Below are positions 18,702 to 27,358 of a DNA stretch of 54,892 nucleotides, in pieces. Location of the stretch: NCBI GenBank assembly GCA_007693855.1, contig RECU01000041.1, forward strand, positions 1 to 54,892. The letters are read 5' to 3'. The stretch comes from Gammaproteobacteria bacterium (GTDB lineage Bacteria > Pseudomonadota > Gammaproteobacteria > Steroidobacterales > PWYM01). Position 1 is the stretch's first letter. Every line of letters begins with the position of its first letter. The translations under genes and the position numbers were made by a program. Below the pieces are notes generated by a model, which saw only the letters and a program-made list of their open reading frames with translations, did not search any database and had not been told where the DNA came from.

Positions 18702-21362
18702 CTAACCGACCCCGGCGCCCGCGCCGCCGGTGCGTGCACCGCTGCCGGCGCCGCCGTCCTGTTTGGCGGTGGCTGCCTCGCCGGCCGTCTTACGGGTGCT
18801 CGGCTTGCTCGCGGCTTTCTTGGCCGCGGCCTTTTTCCCGGTGGCTTTCTTGGCGACGGTTTTTTTCCCGGTGGCTTTCTTCCGTACGGCCTTCTTTTTC
18901 GACGCCTTCTTTGACGTAGCCTTTTTGGCGGTTGCCTTTTTCTTCGCCGCGGTTTTCTTCGCCGCCGCGGGCGTAGCGCCAGCCCCCTTGCGTGCCGCAC
19001 CGCGGCCGCGTCGCTCCGGTGCCTCCGCCAGGAGTTTCTCGCAATCGGCCAGTCCGAGGCTGGCGGGTTCGACATCCTTGGGGATCTTGGCGTTTTTCTT
19101 GCCGTCGGTGACGTAAGGGCCGTAGCGACCGTTCAGCACCGAGATGCCACTGTCGAACTCGCGGATGATGCGATTGGCGTCGGCCTGTTTTTTCTCGGCC
19201 ACCAGTTCCAGCGCGCGCGGCAGGCTGATCGTGTAGGGATCATCATCCGCCGGGATGGACACATACTTCGAGCCATACTTTACGTACGGCCCGAAGCGGC
19301 CGATGTTCACCAGCACGGGCTCACCCTCCGGCGTCTCGCCGAGATCCCGTGGGAGCCGGAACAGCACCAGTGCCTCGGCAAGGTCGATGTCGTCCATTTT
19401 CTGGCCCGGACGCAGGCCGGCGAACAGGGGTTTTTCCTCGTCTTCGCGGGTGCCGATCTGGACGATCGGCCCGAAGCGGCCCATGCGCACACTGACCGGC
19501 CGGCCGGTCTTGGGATCGGTGCCAAGCGCCCGCGCCTGTACCGCCTCGGCGCGCGTGACCGAGACTTCCTTGTGCTCGACGAGCTTGTGGAAATCCTCCC
19601 AGAACTCCCGCATCAGCGGCACCCAGTCGCGCTCGCCACGGAAGACCTCGTCCAGTGAGTCCTCCAGCCTGGCGGTGAACTCGTAGTCGACGTACTGGGA
19701 GAAGTGCTGGGTCAGGAATTTGTTGACGATCTTGCCCACATCGGTCGGGATGAATCGTCGGGCGTCCATCTCCACGTACTCGCGCTGCTGCAGCGTCGAG
19801 ATGATGCTGGCGTAGGTCGAGGGACGGCCAATGCCATATTCTTCAAGGGCCTTGACCAGCGAGGCCTCGCTGAACCGCGGCGGCGGCTCGGTGAAGTGCT
19901 GGTCGGCACGTACGTCGCGCAGCTGGATCTCGTCGCCCTCGGCCATGTCCGGGAGGATGCGATCGCCGTCCTCGCCGCTCTTGGCATCGTCCTGACCCTC
20001 CTGGTAGACGGCCATGAAGCCCGGATGACGGAGTACCGAACCGGTCGCGCGGAAAGAGGATCGCCCGTCGCCATCGCGCCCGGCCAGCAGGTCGACCGCG
20101 ACCGTGTCGAAGGTCGCATGGATCATCTGGCAGGCGACCGTCCGCTTCCAGATCAGCGTGTAGAGCTTGAGCTGGTCGGAGGTCAGCCGGCCCTGCAGGG
20201 CTTCGGGGGTGCGCTTGAGCGAGGTCGGCCGGATCGCCTCGTGGGCTTCCTGGGCGTTCTTCGCCGTGGTCTTGTATACCCGCGGCTGTTCCGGCAGGTT
20301 TTCGGCGCCGTAGCGTGACTCGATGAGTTCGCGCGCCTGGGCGAGCGCCTCGTTCGACAGGCTGACCGAATCGGTACGCATGTAGGTGATCAGGCCGACC
20401 GCGCCCTCGTCGGTATCGATACCCTCGTAGAGCCGTTGCGCCACGCTCATCGTCCGGCTGGCTGAAAAGCCGAGCTTGCGCGACGCTTCCTGCTGCAGGG
20501 TCGAGGTGGTGAACGGCGCTGCCGGATTGCGCCGTCGCTGCTTGCGCTCGACGCGCACGACCTTGAGCGTGCCCGGCCGGCCCGGCGCCGGCGCACCTTG
20601 CAGCTCGCCACCATCGCCAGGCAGGTCACCCGCGCCGGCGGCCGCCAGCAGATGCTCGCGCGCCGCGCGTGCGCCGTCGATATCGCCGAAGCTGAACTGT
20701 TCGACACGCTCGCCGCGGTATTCCCAGAGCCGCGCGGTGAAGGCGTGGTCTTCGCGCAGGGTATCGGCTTCCAGCGTCCAGTATTCGCGCGGAATGAAGG
20801 CGTCGATTTCCGCCTCACGTTCACAGATCATCCGCAGCGCGGGACTCTGGACCCGACCTGCCGACAGACCCCGACGGACCTTTTTCCAGAGCAGCGGCGA
20901 GAGGTTGAAGCCGACCAGGTAGTCGAGTGCCCGCCGGGCCTGCTGCGCATTCACGCGTTCCGTGGAGATGTCGCGCGGCTCGGCGATGGCGCGGCGCACG
21001 GCATCGCGGGTGATTTCGTAGAACACCACCCGATGCACCGGCTTGCCGTTCAGGAGATTGCGCTCACGCAGAATCTCGTAGAGATGCCAGGAGATCGCCT
21101 CGCCCTCGCGGTCGGGGTCGGTCGCGAGATAGATCGTGTCGCATTTCTTCACCGCCCGTGCGATGGCGTCGACATGTTTCTGGTTGCGCTCGATCACCTC
21201 GTAGCGCATCTCGAAATCATGCTCCGTGTCGACCGCGCCGCCCTTGGGGACGAGGTCTCGCACGTGGCCATAGGAGGCCATGACCTGGAAATCCTGTCCC
21301 AGGTATTTTTCTATGGTCTTCGCCTTGGCAGGCGACTCGACGATGACTAGATTTTTGCTCAT
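18702..21362 (-). CDS. topA: DNA topoisomerase I with histone H1-like tail
   Basis: An 886-residue type IA topoisomerase that relaxes negative supercoils. The Toprim domain starts at once (SKNLVIVESPAKAKTIEKYL) and continues through YLATDPDREGEAISWHLYEI. The active-site tyrosine is in LITYMRTDSVSLSNEAL. Instead of four-cysteine zinc fingers, the C-terminal part has repeated Toprim_Crpt-like units (GRFGPIVQIGTREDEEKPLF, GRFGPYVKYGSKYVSI, GRYGPYVTDGKKNAKIPKD). The last 85 or so residues are almost all Ala, Lys and Thr (AAKKKATAKKATSKK type), as in mycobacterial TopA and histone H1. The start codon has no purine-rich ribosome site: a terminator-like hairpin and T-run end four bases upstream. Confidence 0.95.
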   Translation of the reverse strand: MSKNLVIVESPAKAKTIEKYLGQDFQVMASYGHVRDLVPKGGAVDTEHDFEMRYEVIERNQKHVDAIARAVKKCDTIYLATDPDREGEAISWHLYEILRERNLLNGKPVHRVVFYEITRDAVRRAIAEPRDISTERVNAQQARRALDYLVGFNLSPLLWKKVRRGLSAGRVQSPALRMICEREAEIDAFIPREYWTLEADTLREDHAFTARLWEYRGERVEQFSFGDIDGARAAREHLLAAAGAGDLPGDGGELQGAPAPGRPGTLKVVRVERKQRRRNPAAPFTTSTLQQEASRKLGFSASRTMSVAQRLYEGIDTDEGAVGLITYMRTDSVSLSNEALAQARELIESRYGAENLPEQPRVYKTTAKNAQEAHEAIRPTSLKRTPEALQGRLTSDQLKLYTLIWKRTVACQMIHATFDTVAVDLLAGRDGDGRSSFRATGSVLRHPGFMAVYQEGQDDAKSGEDGDRILPDMAEGDEIQLRDVRADQHFTEPPPRFSEASLVKALEEYGIGRPSTYASIISTLQQREYVEMDARRFIPTDVGKIVNKFLTQHFSQYVDYEFTARLEDSLDEVFRGERDWVPLMREFWEDFHKLVEHKEVSVTRAEAVQARALGTDPKTGRPVSVRMGRFGPIVQIGTREDEEKPLFAGLRPGQKMDDIDLAEALVLFRLPRDLGETPEGEPVLVNIGRFGPYVKYGSKYVSIPADDDPYTISLPRALELVAEKKQADANRIIREFDSGISVLNGRYGPYVTDGKKNAKIPKDVEPASLGLADCEKLLAEAPERRGRGAARKGAGATPAAAKKTAAKKKATAKKATSKKASKKKAVRKKATGKKTVAKKATGKKAAAKKAASKPSTRKTAGEAATAKQDGGAGSGARTGGAGAGVG

Positions 21363-21366
21363 ATCG

Positions 21367-21393
21367 AAAAAAAACCGCAGCAACGGGCTGCGG
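21367..21393 (-). terminator. intrinsic terminator directly before topA
   Basis: On the minus strand a hairpin with stem CCGCAG/CTGCGG and a seven-base loop (21375-21393) is followed by eight T residues (21374 down to 21367). That is a textbook Rho-independent terminator. It lies 30 bases after the smg stop and its T-run ends only four bases before the topA ATG, so it can end the dprA-smg message and also sits in the topA leader. Confidence 0.75.
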
Positions 21394-21423
21394 TAACCTC
21401 AACTTGCGACACTGGCCGGCGCG

Positions 21424-21897
21424 TCAGTGAATGGCGCCGGGACCCTCGGCGAACACCAGGTCTTCCATCCTGGCATACGCGCTTTCCTGGCCTGGCTGGC
21501 TGAACAGTACCATCAGTACGACCCATTTGATGTGGTCGATATCGATGTCCACCGTGTCCAGTGCGAGCAGGCGGTCAATCAACAGTTCGCGCTGCGCCGG
21601 ATTGAGGATGCCCACCTGCTCCAGGTAGAGAATGTACCCGCGGCAGCCGGCGTCGAGGCGAGAGTGTTCATGCACATCGAAGACCCGCAGCGCGTGATCG
21701 GTCGGGGCGCTCGGATGGCTGTCCTCGCCGTCGTTGAGTCCGTCCAGCCACACCAGCGCGCGGTCGATCTCGCGGTCCCCGAACCCCGCACGCTCAAGCT
21801 CCAGACGCAGCTCGTTGCGGTCCGGTTCGGGTTCCTCGTCGGCGTCCACATAGGTTTCGAACAGATACATGAGGACGTCGAGCACGTTTTCGGTCAT
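21424..21897 (-). CDS. smg: Smg family protein (DUF494)
   Basis: A 157-residue Smg/DUF494 protein. Seen: TENVLDVLMYLFETYVDAD at the start, an acidic middle, RGYILYLEQVGILNPAQREL and the C-terminal IDHIKWVVLMVLFSQPGQES. Function is unclear, though it is nearly always found between dprA and topA in Gammaproteobacteria, as here. Two starts are possible: ATG at 21912, which overlaps the dprA stop (ATGA), or ATG at 21897 with an AAAGAG ribosome site. The latter fits family members better and was used. Confidence 0.9.
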   Translation of the reverse strand: MTENVLDVLMYLFETYVDADEEPEPDRNELRLELERAGFGDREIDRALVWLDGLNDGEDSHPSAPTDHALRVFDVHEHSRLDAGCRGYILYLEQVGILNPAQRELLIDRLLALDTVDIDIDHIKWVVLMVLFSQPGQESAYARMEDLVFAEGPGAIH

Positions 21898-21908
21898 CGG
21901 GATCTCTT

Positions 21909-23054
21909 TCATGGCGCGCGACGATGTGCCGCGAAGCGCCCTCCGGGCCGTGCTTCCACCGCCCCTTGTAATTCCAGGATCAGCAGCATGGAGGAAACGG
22001 ACTCGGGCGTCAATCCAGTGCGGGCCGCGAGGACGTCCACGCTCTGCGGAGAAAATTCCATAGCATTCATAAGCTTGAGATAGTCCGGATCAGTGTCCTC
22101 GAAGCCATGCTGCGGTGCCGACGATGCCTCGTCACCGCTCGGCAGCTGCGGCCCGGGGCGGAGCAGATCGCCCAGCAAGGGCTGAAGCTCTGTGAGAATG
22201 TCCTCGCAGGTCTCCACCAGTCGTGCGCCGTCGCGAATCAGGCGATGACAGCCTCGAGCCATGGGATTGTGGATGGATCCGGGGATGGCGAAGACCTCGC
22301 GGCCCTGCTCTGCGGCCAGACGTGCGGTGATCAGCGAGCCGCTTCGCAGCGCCGCCTCGACCACCAGCACGCCCAGCGCCAGGGCGCTGATCAGGCGATT
22401 GCGGGCGGGAAAGTGCCCGCGTCGCGGCGGTGTGCCGGGCGGGTATTCGGAGACCAGCAGGCCGGATGCGGCGATGCGCTCACCAAGACCGCGGTGGTCA
22501 GCCGGGTAAATCGTGTCCAGTCCGCCGCCAAGCACAGCAAGCGTATCGCCGCCCGCGGCCAGCGCACCCTCGTGCGCGGCGGCATCGACGCCCCGGGCCA
22601 GCCCGCTGGTGATGACCAGGCCGACCTTGGTGAGTGCCGCGGCGAAAGCGCGCGCGATATCCCGGCCGTCATGGGTCGGGTTGCGGCTGCCGACGATGGC
22701 CAGTTGCGGCTCGGACAGCAGTTCGCGGCGACCGAGCAGCCACAGTGCCGGCGGCGCGTCGGAGAGATCGCGCAGCCTTGCCGGATAGTCGGCATCCTCG
22801 AGGGTGATGAGTCCGGCCCCCGGCTGCGCGAGCCAGGCCTGATCGCTGGCCAGCTGCGCCGCATCCGGGGTGCGCAGCCCGGCAAGGGCTGTCGACGGAA
22901 TGCCGAGCGCCGCCAGCTGCCCGGCCGGTGCGTTGACGAGCGCCGCGATGTCGCCACAGGTCTCAAGGGCATGGCGCAGCTGGCGGGGTGTCAGCCCAGG
23001 TGCCCTGAGTGCAGCCAACCAGAGCGACTGCCGTTCGATCCGCCCGGCGCTCAC
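21909..23054 (-). CDS. dprA: DNA-processing protein DprA
   Basis: A 381-residue DprA, which loads RecA on incoming single-stranded DNA during natural transformation. The N-terminal SAM-like part is followed by the Rossmann-like core: LAIVGSRNPTHDGRDIARAF, VITSGLARGVDAAAHEGAL, AVLGGGLDTIYPADHRGL, RRGHFPARNRLISALALGVL, EAALRSGSLITARLAAEQGR and FAIPGSIHNPMARGCHRLI. A C-terminal winged helix (residues about 315-375) ends with LQGAVEARPGGRF. Its stop overlaps the alternative smg start. The LysM gene lies 51 bases upstream on the same strand. Confidence 0.95.
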   Translation of the reverse strand: MSAGRIERQSLWLAALRAPGLTPRQLRHALETCGDIAALVNAPAGQLAALGIPSTALAGLRTPDAAQLASDQAWLAQPGAGLITLEDADYPARLRDLSDAPPALWLLGRRELLSEPQLAIVGSRNPTHDGRDIARAFAAALTKVGLVITSGLARGVDAAAHEGALAAGGDTLAVLGGGLDTIYPADHRGLGERIAASGLLVSEYPPGTPPRRGHFPARNRLISALALGVLVVEAALRSGSLITARLAAEQGREVFAIPGSIHNPMARGCHRLIRDGARLVETCEDILTELQPLLGDLLRPGPQLPSGDEASSAPQHGFEDTDPDYLKLMNAMEFSPQSVDVLAARTGLTPESVSSMLLILELQGAVEARPGGRFAAHRRAP

Positions 23055-23105
23055 CCGGCAGCGCCGCTCACCCGGCGCCGTTGGCCGGGCGCATGGGGTG
23101 CGGGC

Positions 23106-24245
23106 TCAGGTGCCGGCGTTGCGAACGGTATCGAGCACGCGGAATTCGTTGACCGACTGCATGACCAGTGCATAACTGATGCGATCGAAACTGCGGAACA
23201 CCATGATGGTGGCCGCGAGCTCTTCGGGCAAGGTCACTTTTTCGCCGAACAGCCGCGATCCACCGATGGTGTCGCGCACCTCGGCGCCGGCCTGGTGGAC
23301 CTGCAGCACATGCCCTGGCTCCAGGCCGTCGCGCGCGCCGCGGTTGACGACCACCACCATCCACGGCCCGATGAGAGAGAGGCCTTCCGTGACCGCGATC
23401 ACCCGCCCCTCGACGGCACGCTCGGGCGTTCGCGGCAGGAAGTTCAGGGAGGGTATCCGTTCCTCGGGCAGCAGGCGGTCCCCACGCAGCGTCTCCCGGT
23501 CGGAATCGGTGAGGACAAGGGTGGCCGGATCGCCGCCGCGGCGGAGGCGGCCCCGTCCGGTGTAGCGGCCCTGGTAACCGACCACCTCACCGTCGTCGGG
23601 GTCGACCAGCGGGTCGCCGACATTGACGACACTGAAAAATTCGCCGGTGGCCGCATCGACGCCGCGCACGTAGACGTCATCGCCCGCGGCCGCCATCAGC
23701 TTGCCTTCACGGAAGGTCAGCACGTAGGGCAGGTTCTCGGCCTGGTCGCGGGTCAATACGGAGGGGCGCGACAGGAAAGCCCTGATCGCGTCGAAGGGAA
23801 TCGTCGGGATGGCGTCGTCGAGGCGCTGCTCGCGGATCTGGGGGGAGCGGCGCTCCACCCTGCCACGTTCCAGGATGAGTCGCGGCTCACCGTCGATATA
23901 GACGAGCGAGATGACGTCCCCGGGGTAGATCAGATGCGGATTGGCGATCTGGGGATTGACCTGCCAGATTTCCGGCCAGACCCATGGCTCACGAAGGAAG
24001 CGCGAGGCGATGTCCCACAGGGTATCGCCTCGCTGCACGACGTAGCGTTCCGGGTGGCGGGGGTTCAGGGCGGCCGTGCCGCCGAGTTGCCCGGTCGCGG
24101 CAATCACCGCGAGCGCGCCAACGCCAGACGGGCCGCCGAGCATGGCTGGGTTGAATGGGCTGGCCTCCCGGGCCAGGCCCGGTGCCGCGGCGAGGCTGGC
24201 GGCAACGAGGACGAATGCCGGCAGTCGGGACATGACAGATCGCAT
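23106..24245 (-). CDS. secreted LysM-domain protein
   Basis: A 379-residue protein with a signal peptide (RLPAFVLVAASLAAAPGLA) and one LysM peptidoglycan-binding motif at about residues 67-116 (YVVQRGDTLWDIASRFL to HLIYPGDVISLVYID). The remaining part, rich in beta strands and GD or GY turns, matches the LysM proteins regularly encoded beside dprA and opposite def in Gammaproteobacteria. A cell-wall-associated role is likely; no catalytic motif is visible. ATG at 24245 was chosen; ATG at 24233 also keeps the signal peptide. Confidence 0.85.
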   Translation of the reverse strand: MRSVMSRLPAFVLVAASLAAAPGLAREASPFNPAMLGGPSGVGALAVIAATGQLGGTAALNPRHPERYVVQRGDTLWDIASRFLREPWVWPEIWQVNPQIANPHLIYPGDVISLVYIDGEPRLILERGRVERRSPQIREQRLDDAIPTIPFDAIRAFLSRPSVLTRDQAENLPYVLTFREGKLMAAAGDDVYVRGVDAATGEFFSVVNVGDPLVDPDDGEVVGYQGRYTGRGRLRRGGDPATLVLTDSDRETLRGDRLLPEERIPSLNFLPRTPERAVEGRVIAVTEGLSLIGPWMVVVVNRGARDGLEPGHVLQVHQAGAEVRDTIGGSRLFGEKVTLPEELAATIMVFRSFDRISYALVMQSVNEFRVLDTVRNAGT

Positions 24246-24323
24246 CGGTAGCAAGGCTCCCCGTGCCTGGGCTGAGTTCTGGCCGAAAGTGTGCGCCACG
24301 CTGCGGTCAGGGCCCGCCGACCA

Positions 24324-24351
24324 GTTCACAGATACTGATATACTGGTGAAC
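24324..24351. promoter_or_regulatory. inverted repeat in the LysM/def divergent promoter region
   Basis: GTTCAC at 24324-24329 is mirrored by GTGAAC at 24346-24351 with a 16-base AT-rich spacer containing TATACT (24339-24344), a good -10 hexamer for def. The 255-base gap between the divergent genes has no other obvious structure. The symmetry suggests a dimeric repressor site over the promoter; the regulator is unknown. Confidence 0.35.
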
Positions 24352-24500
24352 GCAGCAATGCCCGTGCGTGCAGGAACCCGCCGCAAGGTAGAGGGTCCAA
24401 GCCGCTCCGCAGCGCAACTCTAGCAGCATTGATCGACGCTGGGCACTGGGCATCCTCGAATGGGTGCCGTGCCTGCAGCCTGAAGGACCTGGAAGACGCC

Positions 24501-25019
24501 ATGGCCAGACTGACAATTCTCGAGTATCCCGACCCGCGGCTGCGCACGCGCGCCGAGCCCGTGGAGACGGTCAACGATGAGATCCGGCAACTTGTGGTCG
24601 ACCTGTTCGAGACCATGTACGCCGCCCCCGGCATCGGCCTTGCCGCCACCCAGGTGAACGTTCACCGGCGGGTGCTGGTGGCCGATGTCTCCGAGGAAAA
24701 GAACCAGCCGGTCGCCCTGATCAATCCTGAGATCATATCGGCCGAGGGCTGCGAGATCACCGAGGAGGGTTGCCTGTCTGTGCCCGGCTATTACGACCGT
24801 GTCGAGCGTCCGGACACCATCCGCGTGCGCGCGCTGAACGTCGATGGCGAAGCGTTCGAGATGGAGGCTGAAGGACTCCTGGCAGTCTGCATCCAGCATG
24901 AGATCGATCACCTCGACGGCAAACTGTTCGTGGACTATCTCTCCGAGCTGAAACGCACGCGCCTGCGCAAGCGTGCCAGCAAGACCCGTCGGCAGGAGCC
25001 GGCAGGCGCCGCCCTCTGA
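24501..25019 (+). CDS. def: peptide deformylase
   Basis: A 172-residue deformylase that removes the formyl group from new proteins. All three motifs are present: [15 protein letters not shown] (motif I), [16 protein letters not shown] (motif II with the metal-binding Cys) and [19 protein letters not shown] (motif III, HExxH). GGAAGA precedes the ATG, and [20 protein letters not shown] is the usual family start. It heads the rightward operon def-fmt-rsmB-DUF4390-ntrY-ntrX. Confidence 0.96.
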   Translation: MARLTILEYPDPRLRTRAEPVETVNDEIRQLVVDLFETMYAAPGIGLAATQVNVHRRVLVADVSEEKNQPVALINPEIISAEGCEITEEGCLSVPGYYDRVERPDTIRVRALNVDGEAFEMEAEGLLAVCIQHEIDHLDGKLFVDYLSELKRTRLRKRASKTRRQEPAGAAL

Positions 25020-25097
25020 GCCCAGCCGGGGCGCGTTTTACGCTCTGCCCACACCGTCCTGCCGGGGCTGTTGCCGCGGCGATCCAAAGAGGACCCG

Positions 25098-26036
25098 ATG
25101 ACGACGAGACCCCGCGTGGTATTCGCCGGGACGCCGGAGTTCGCGGTCCCTTCGCTGCAGTCCCTGCTGGAGGACGGCTGGCCTGTCGCCGGGGTGCTCA
25201 CGCAGCCCGACCGGCCGGCGGGTCGCGGGCGCCGGCTGCTGCCGAGCCCGGTCAAGCGCGCGGCGCTGGCAGCAGGTCTGCCGGTGTTGCAGCCTGTCGG
25301 CCTGCGAGATGCTGCAAGCCGTGCGGCGGTGGCCGCTCTGGCACCGGACCTGCTGGTCGTCGCGGCCTACGGTCTGCTGTTGCCGCAGGCGCTGCTCGAT
25401 CTGCCCCGCGCGGGCTGCATCAATGTCCATGCCTCACTGCTGCCGCGCTGGCGTGGTGCCGCGCCCATCCAGCGGGCCATCCTTGCCGGGGACCGCGAAA
25501 CCGGCATCAGCATCATGCGGATGGTCCGGGCACTCGATGCCGGACCGGTCTACCTCACGCGCGCGCTGGCCATCGGCGAGGATGAGACGGCGGGTGAACT
25601 CCACGACCGGCTGGCCCGACTGGGTGGCGAGGCCCTGCTGGCGGCGCTGACGGGGATTCTCGCAGGGACGCTCGCAGCCCAGCCGCAGCCTGATGCAGGC
25701 GTGACCTATGCCAGCAAACTGGAGAAAGACGAGGCCGTGCTGGACTGGTCGCAGCCGGCCGTCGCGCTGGCCCGGCGGGTTCGCGCGTTCAATCCGTGGC
25801 CCGTGGCCGAGACTCGCCTGGACGGTGCGCGGGTGCGCATCTGGCGGGCCCGGGTGCTGAATCATGACGAGCAGGCATCCCCGGGCACGCTGCGCGTGGA
25901 CGGGGGTCGCCGGGTGCGCGCCGCCACCGGCGAGGGCTGGCTGGAACTGCTCGAGCTGCAGTGGCCTGGCAAGCGGGTGCTGGCGGCCGCCGAGGCGCTG
26001 GCCGGCCGCCATCTCGACGGCCGGCGTTGCCAGTGA
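25098..26036 (+). CDS. fmt: methionyl-tRNA formyltransferase
   Basis: A 312-residue Fmt that formylates initiator Met-tRNA using 10-formyltetrahydrofolate. Motifs: RVVFAGTPEFAVPSLQSLLE, TQPDRPAGRGRRLLPSPVK, the catalytic INVHASLLPRWRGAAPIQRA (Asn-His) and the nearby aspartate in GDRETGISIM. The C-terminal tRNA-binding part follows (VRAFNPWPVAETRLDGARVR). The ATG has GAGGA upstream. Its stop overlaps the GTG start of rsmB (GTGA). Confidence 0.96.
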   Translation: MTTRPRVVFAGTPEFAVPSLQSLLEDGWPVAGVLTQPDRPAGRGRRLLPSPVKRAALAAGLPVLQPVGLRDAASRAAVAALAPDLLVVAAYGLLLPQALLDLPRAGCINVHASLLPRWRGAAPIQRAILAGDRETGISIMRMVRALDAGPVYLTRALAIGEDETAGELHDRLARLGGEALLAALTGILAGTLAAQPQPDAGVTYASKLEKDEAVLDWSQPAVALARRVRAFNPWPVAETRLDGARVRIWRARVLNHDEQASPGTLRVDGGRRVRAATGEGWLELLELQWPGKRVLAAAEALAGRHLDGRRCQ

Positions 26037-27352
26037 CGCGGCCGGCGGCGGGCACCCTGCCCCGCGCGCAGGCGGCGCGTGCCGTCCATGCGGTGCGGGT
26101 GCACGGTCGCAGTCTGGATGACGCGTTGGCCGAAGTCGCCCCGCCGGTCGCGGCGCGCGATCAGCCGCTGCTGCGAGCGCTGGCCTATGGTGCGGTGCGC
26201 TGGCATCGTCGCCTCGCTGCCATCACCGACGGCTTGCTGGCGCGGCCCCTGAAGCCGCGCGACGCCATCCTGGCTGATCTGATCGCGGTCGGCCTGTTCC
26301 AGCTGGAGTCCATGCGCGTGCCGCCGCGCGCTGCCGTGCATGCCACGGTCGCGGCCACCGAACTTCTTGGTCGCCCGCAGGCCCGGGGGTTGGTGAACGC
26401 GGTGCTCAGGCGCTGGCAGCGCGAGCACGCGGCGTTGGCCGCGAGGATCGATGCCACGCCGGCCCTGCGCCATGCCTTTCCGGACTGGCTGTACGCGGCG
26501 CTGGCCGAAGACTGGCCGGCAGAGCATGCTGCGCTGGCGGCCGCCAGCAACGCTGCGCCGCCCATGTGGCTGCGCGTCAATACGGCCCGGACCACCCGCG
26601 AGGCCTATGCGGCGCGCCTGGCCGCGGCGGGGCTGGGCGCGACCGCCCACCCCGAGGCGCCGGCGGCCCTGTGTCTCGATCACCCTGTGGACGTCGATGT
26701 CCTGCCGGGCTGGGCCGACGGCGACGTATCGGTGCAGGACGCGGCGGCCCAGCTCGCCGCCTCCCTGCTGGCGCCGGCGCAGGGACACCGGGTACTGGAT
26801 GCCTGCGCCGCGCCGGGCGGCAAGGCTGCACACCTGCTGGAAACGACCCCGGAGATTGCCGAGCTCCTGGCGCTGGACACCTCCGCGCGCCGGCTGGCGG
26901 AACTCGAGCGCGGACTCGCCCGTCTCAACCTGCGGGCGCACTGTATCGTGGGCGATGCTGCGCGGCCCGCGGACTGGTGGGACGGCCGGCGCTTCGATCG
27001 TATTCTGATCGACGCACCCTGCTCGGCCACCGGCGTCATCCGTCGTCACCCTGACATCAAGCTGCTTCGGCGAGCGCAGGATGTCACCCGGCTGGTCGGG
27101 TTGCAGTCGGCGATTCTGGCTGCGCTGTGGCCCTTGCTGGCGCCCGGTGGCCGGCTCGTCTATGCCACCTGTTCGATCCTGCGCCGCGAGAACGATGAAC
27201 AGATTGCGGCGTTTTTACAACATACCCCCGAGGCCATGCTGGTCTCCCGGAGCTCGGCTATCTTGCCGCCCGGACGGCAGATAATGACTGGCGAGACGAA
27301 CATGGACGGCTTCTATTATGCTTGTCTGCAACACTCGCCGACGAAAGCCTGA
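26033..27352 (+). CDS. rsmB: 16S rRNA m5C967 methyltransferase RsmB
   Basis: A 439-residue protein with an N-terminal NusB-like RNA-binding domain (AARAVHAVRVHGRSLDDALA) and a C-terminal SAM-dependent Rossmann domain. VLDACAAPGGKAAHLLE binds SAM, IDAPCSATGVIRRHPDIKL and VYATCSILRRENDEQI carry the two catalytic cysteines of m5C methyltransferases. GTG at 26033 overlaps the fmt stop and begins at the first conserved residues. It follows def and fmt, the common order. Confidence 0.95.
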   Translation: MTRPAAGTLPRAQAARAVHAVRVHGRSLDDALAEVAPPVAARDQPLLRALAYGAVRWHRRLAAITDGLLARPLKPRDAILADLIAVGLFQLESMRVPPRAAVHATVAATELLGRPQARGLVNAVLRRWQREHAALAARIDATPALRHAFPDWLYAALAEDWPAEHAALAAASNAAPPMWLRVNTARTTREAYAARLAAAGLGATAHPEAPAALCLDHPVDVDVLPGWADGDVSVQDAAAQLAASLLAPAQGHRVLDACAAPGGKAAHLLETTPEIAELLALDTSARRLAELERGLARLNLRAHCIVGDAARPADWWDGRRFDRILIDAPCSATGVIRRHPDIKLLRRAQDVTRLVGLQSAILAALWPLLAPGGRLVYATCSILRRENDEQIAAFLQHTPEAMLVSRSSAILPPGRQIMTGETNMDGFYYACLQHSPTKA

Positions 27353-27358
27353 TCGCCC

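Noticed and set aside
18702-18990. Lysine-codon repeats at the topA 3' end as a tandem repeat or CRISPR-like array
   Set aside because: The repeats are in frame, irregular and encode the Ala/Lys tail; there are no equal spacers.
22107-24251. Rightward open frame of about 700 codons
   Set aside because: It runs antisense through dprA and the LysM gene, both well supported.
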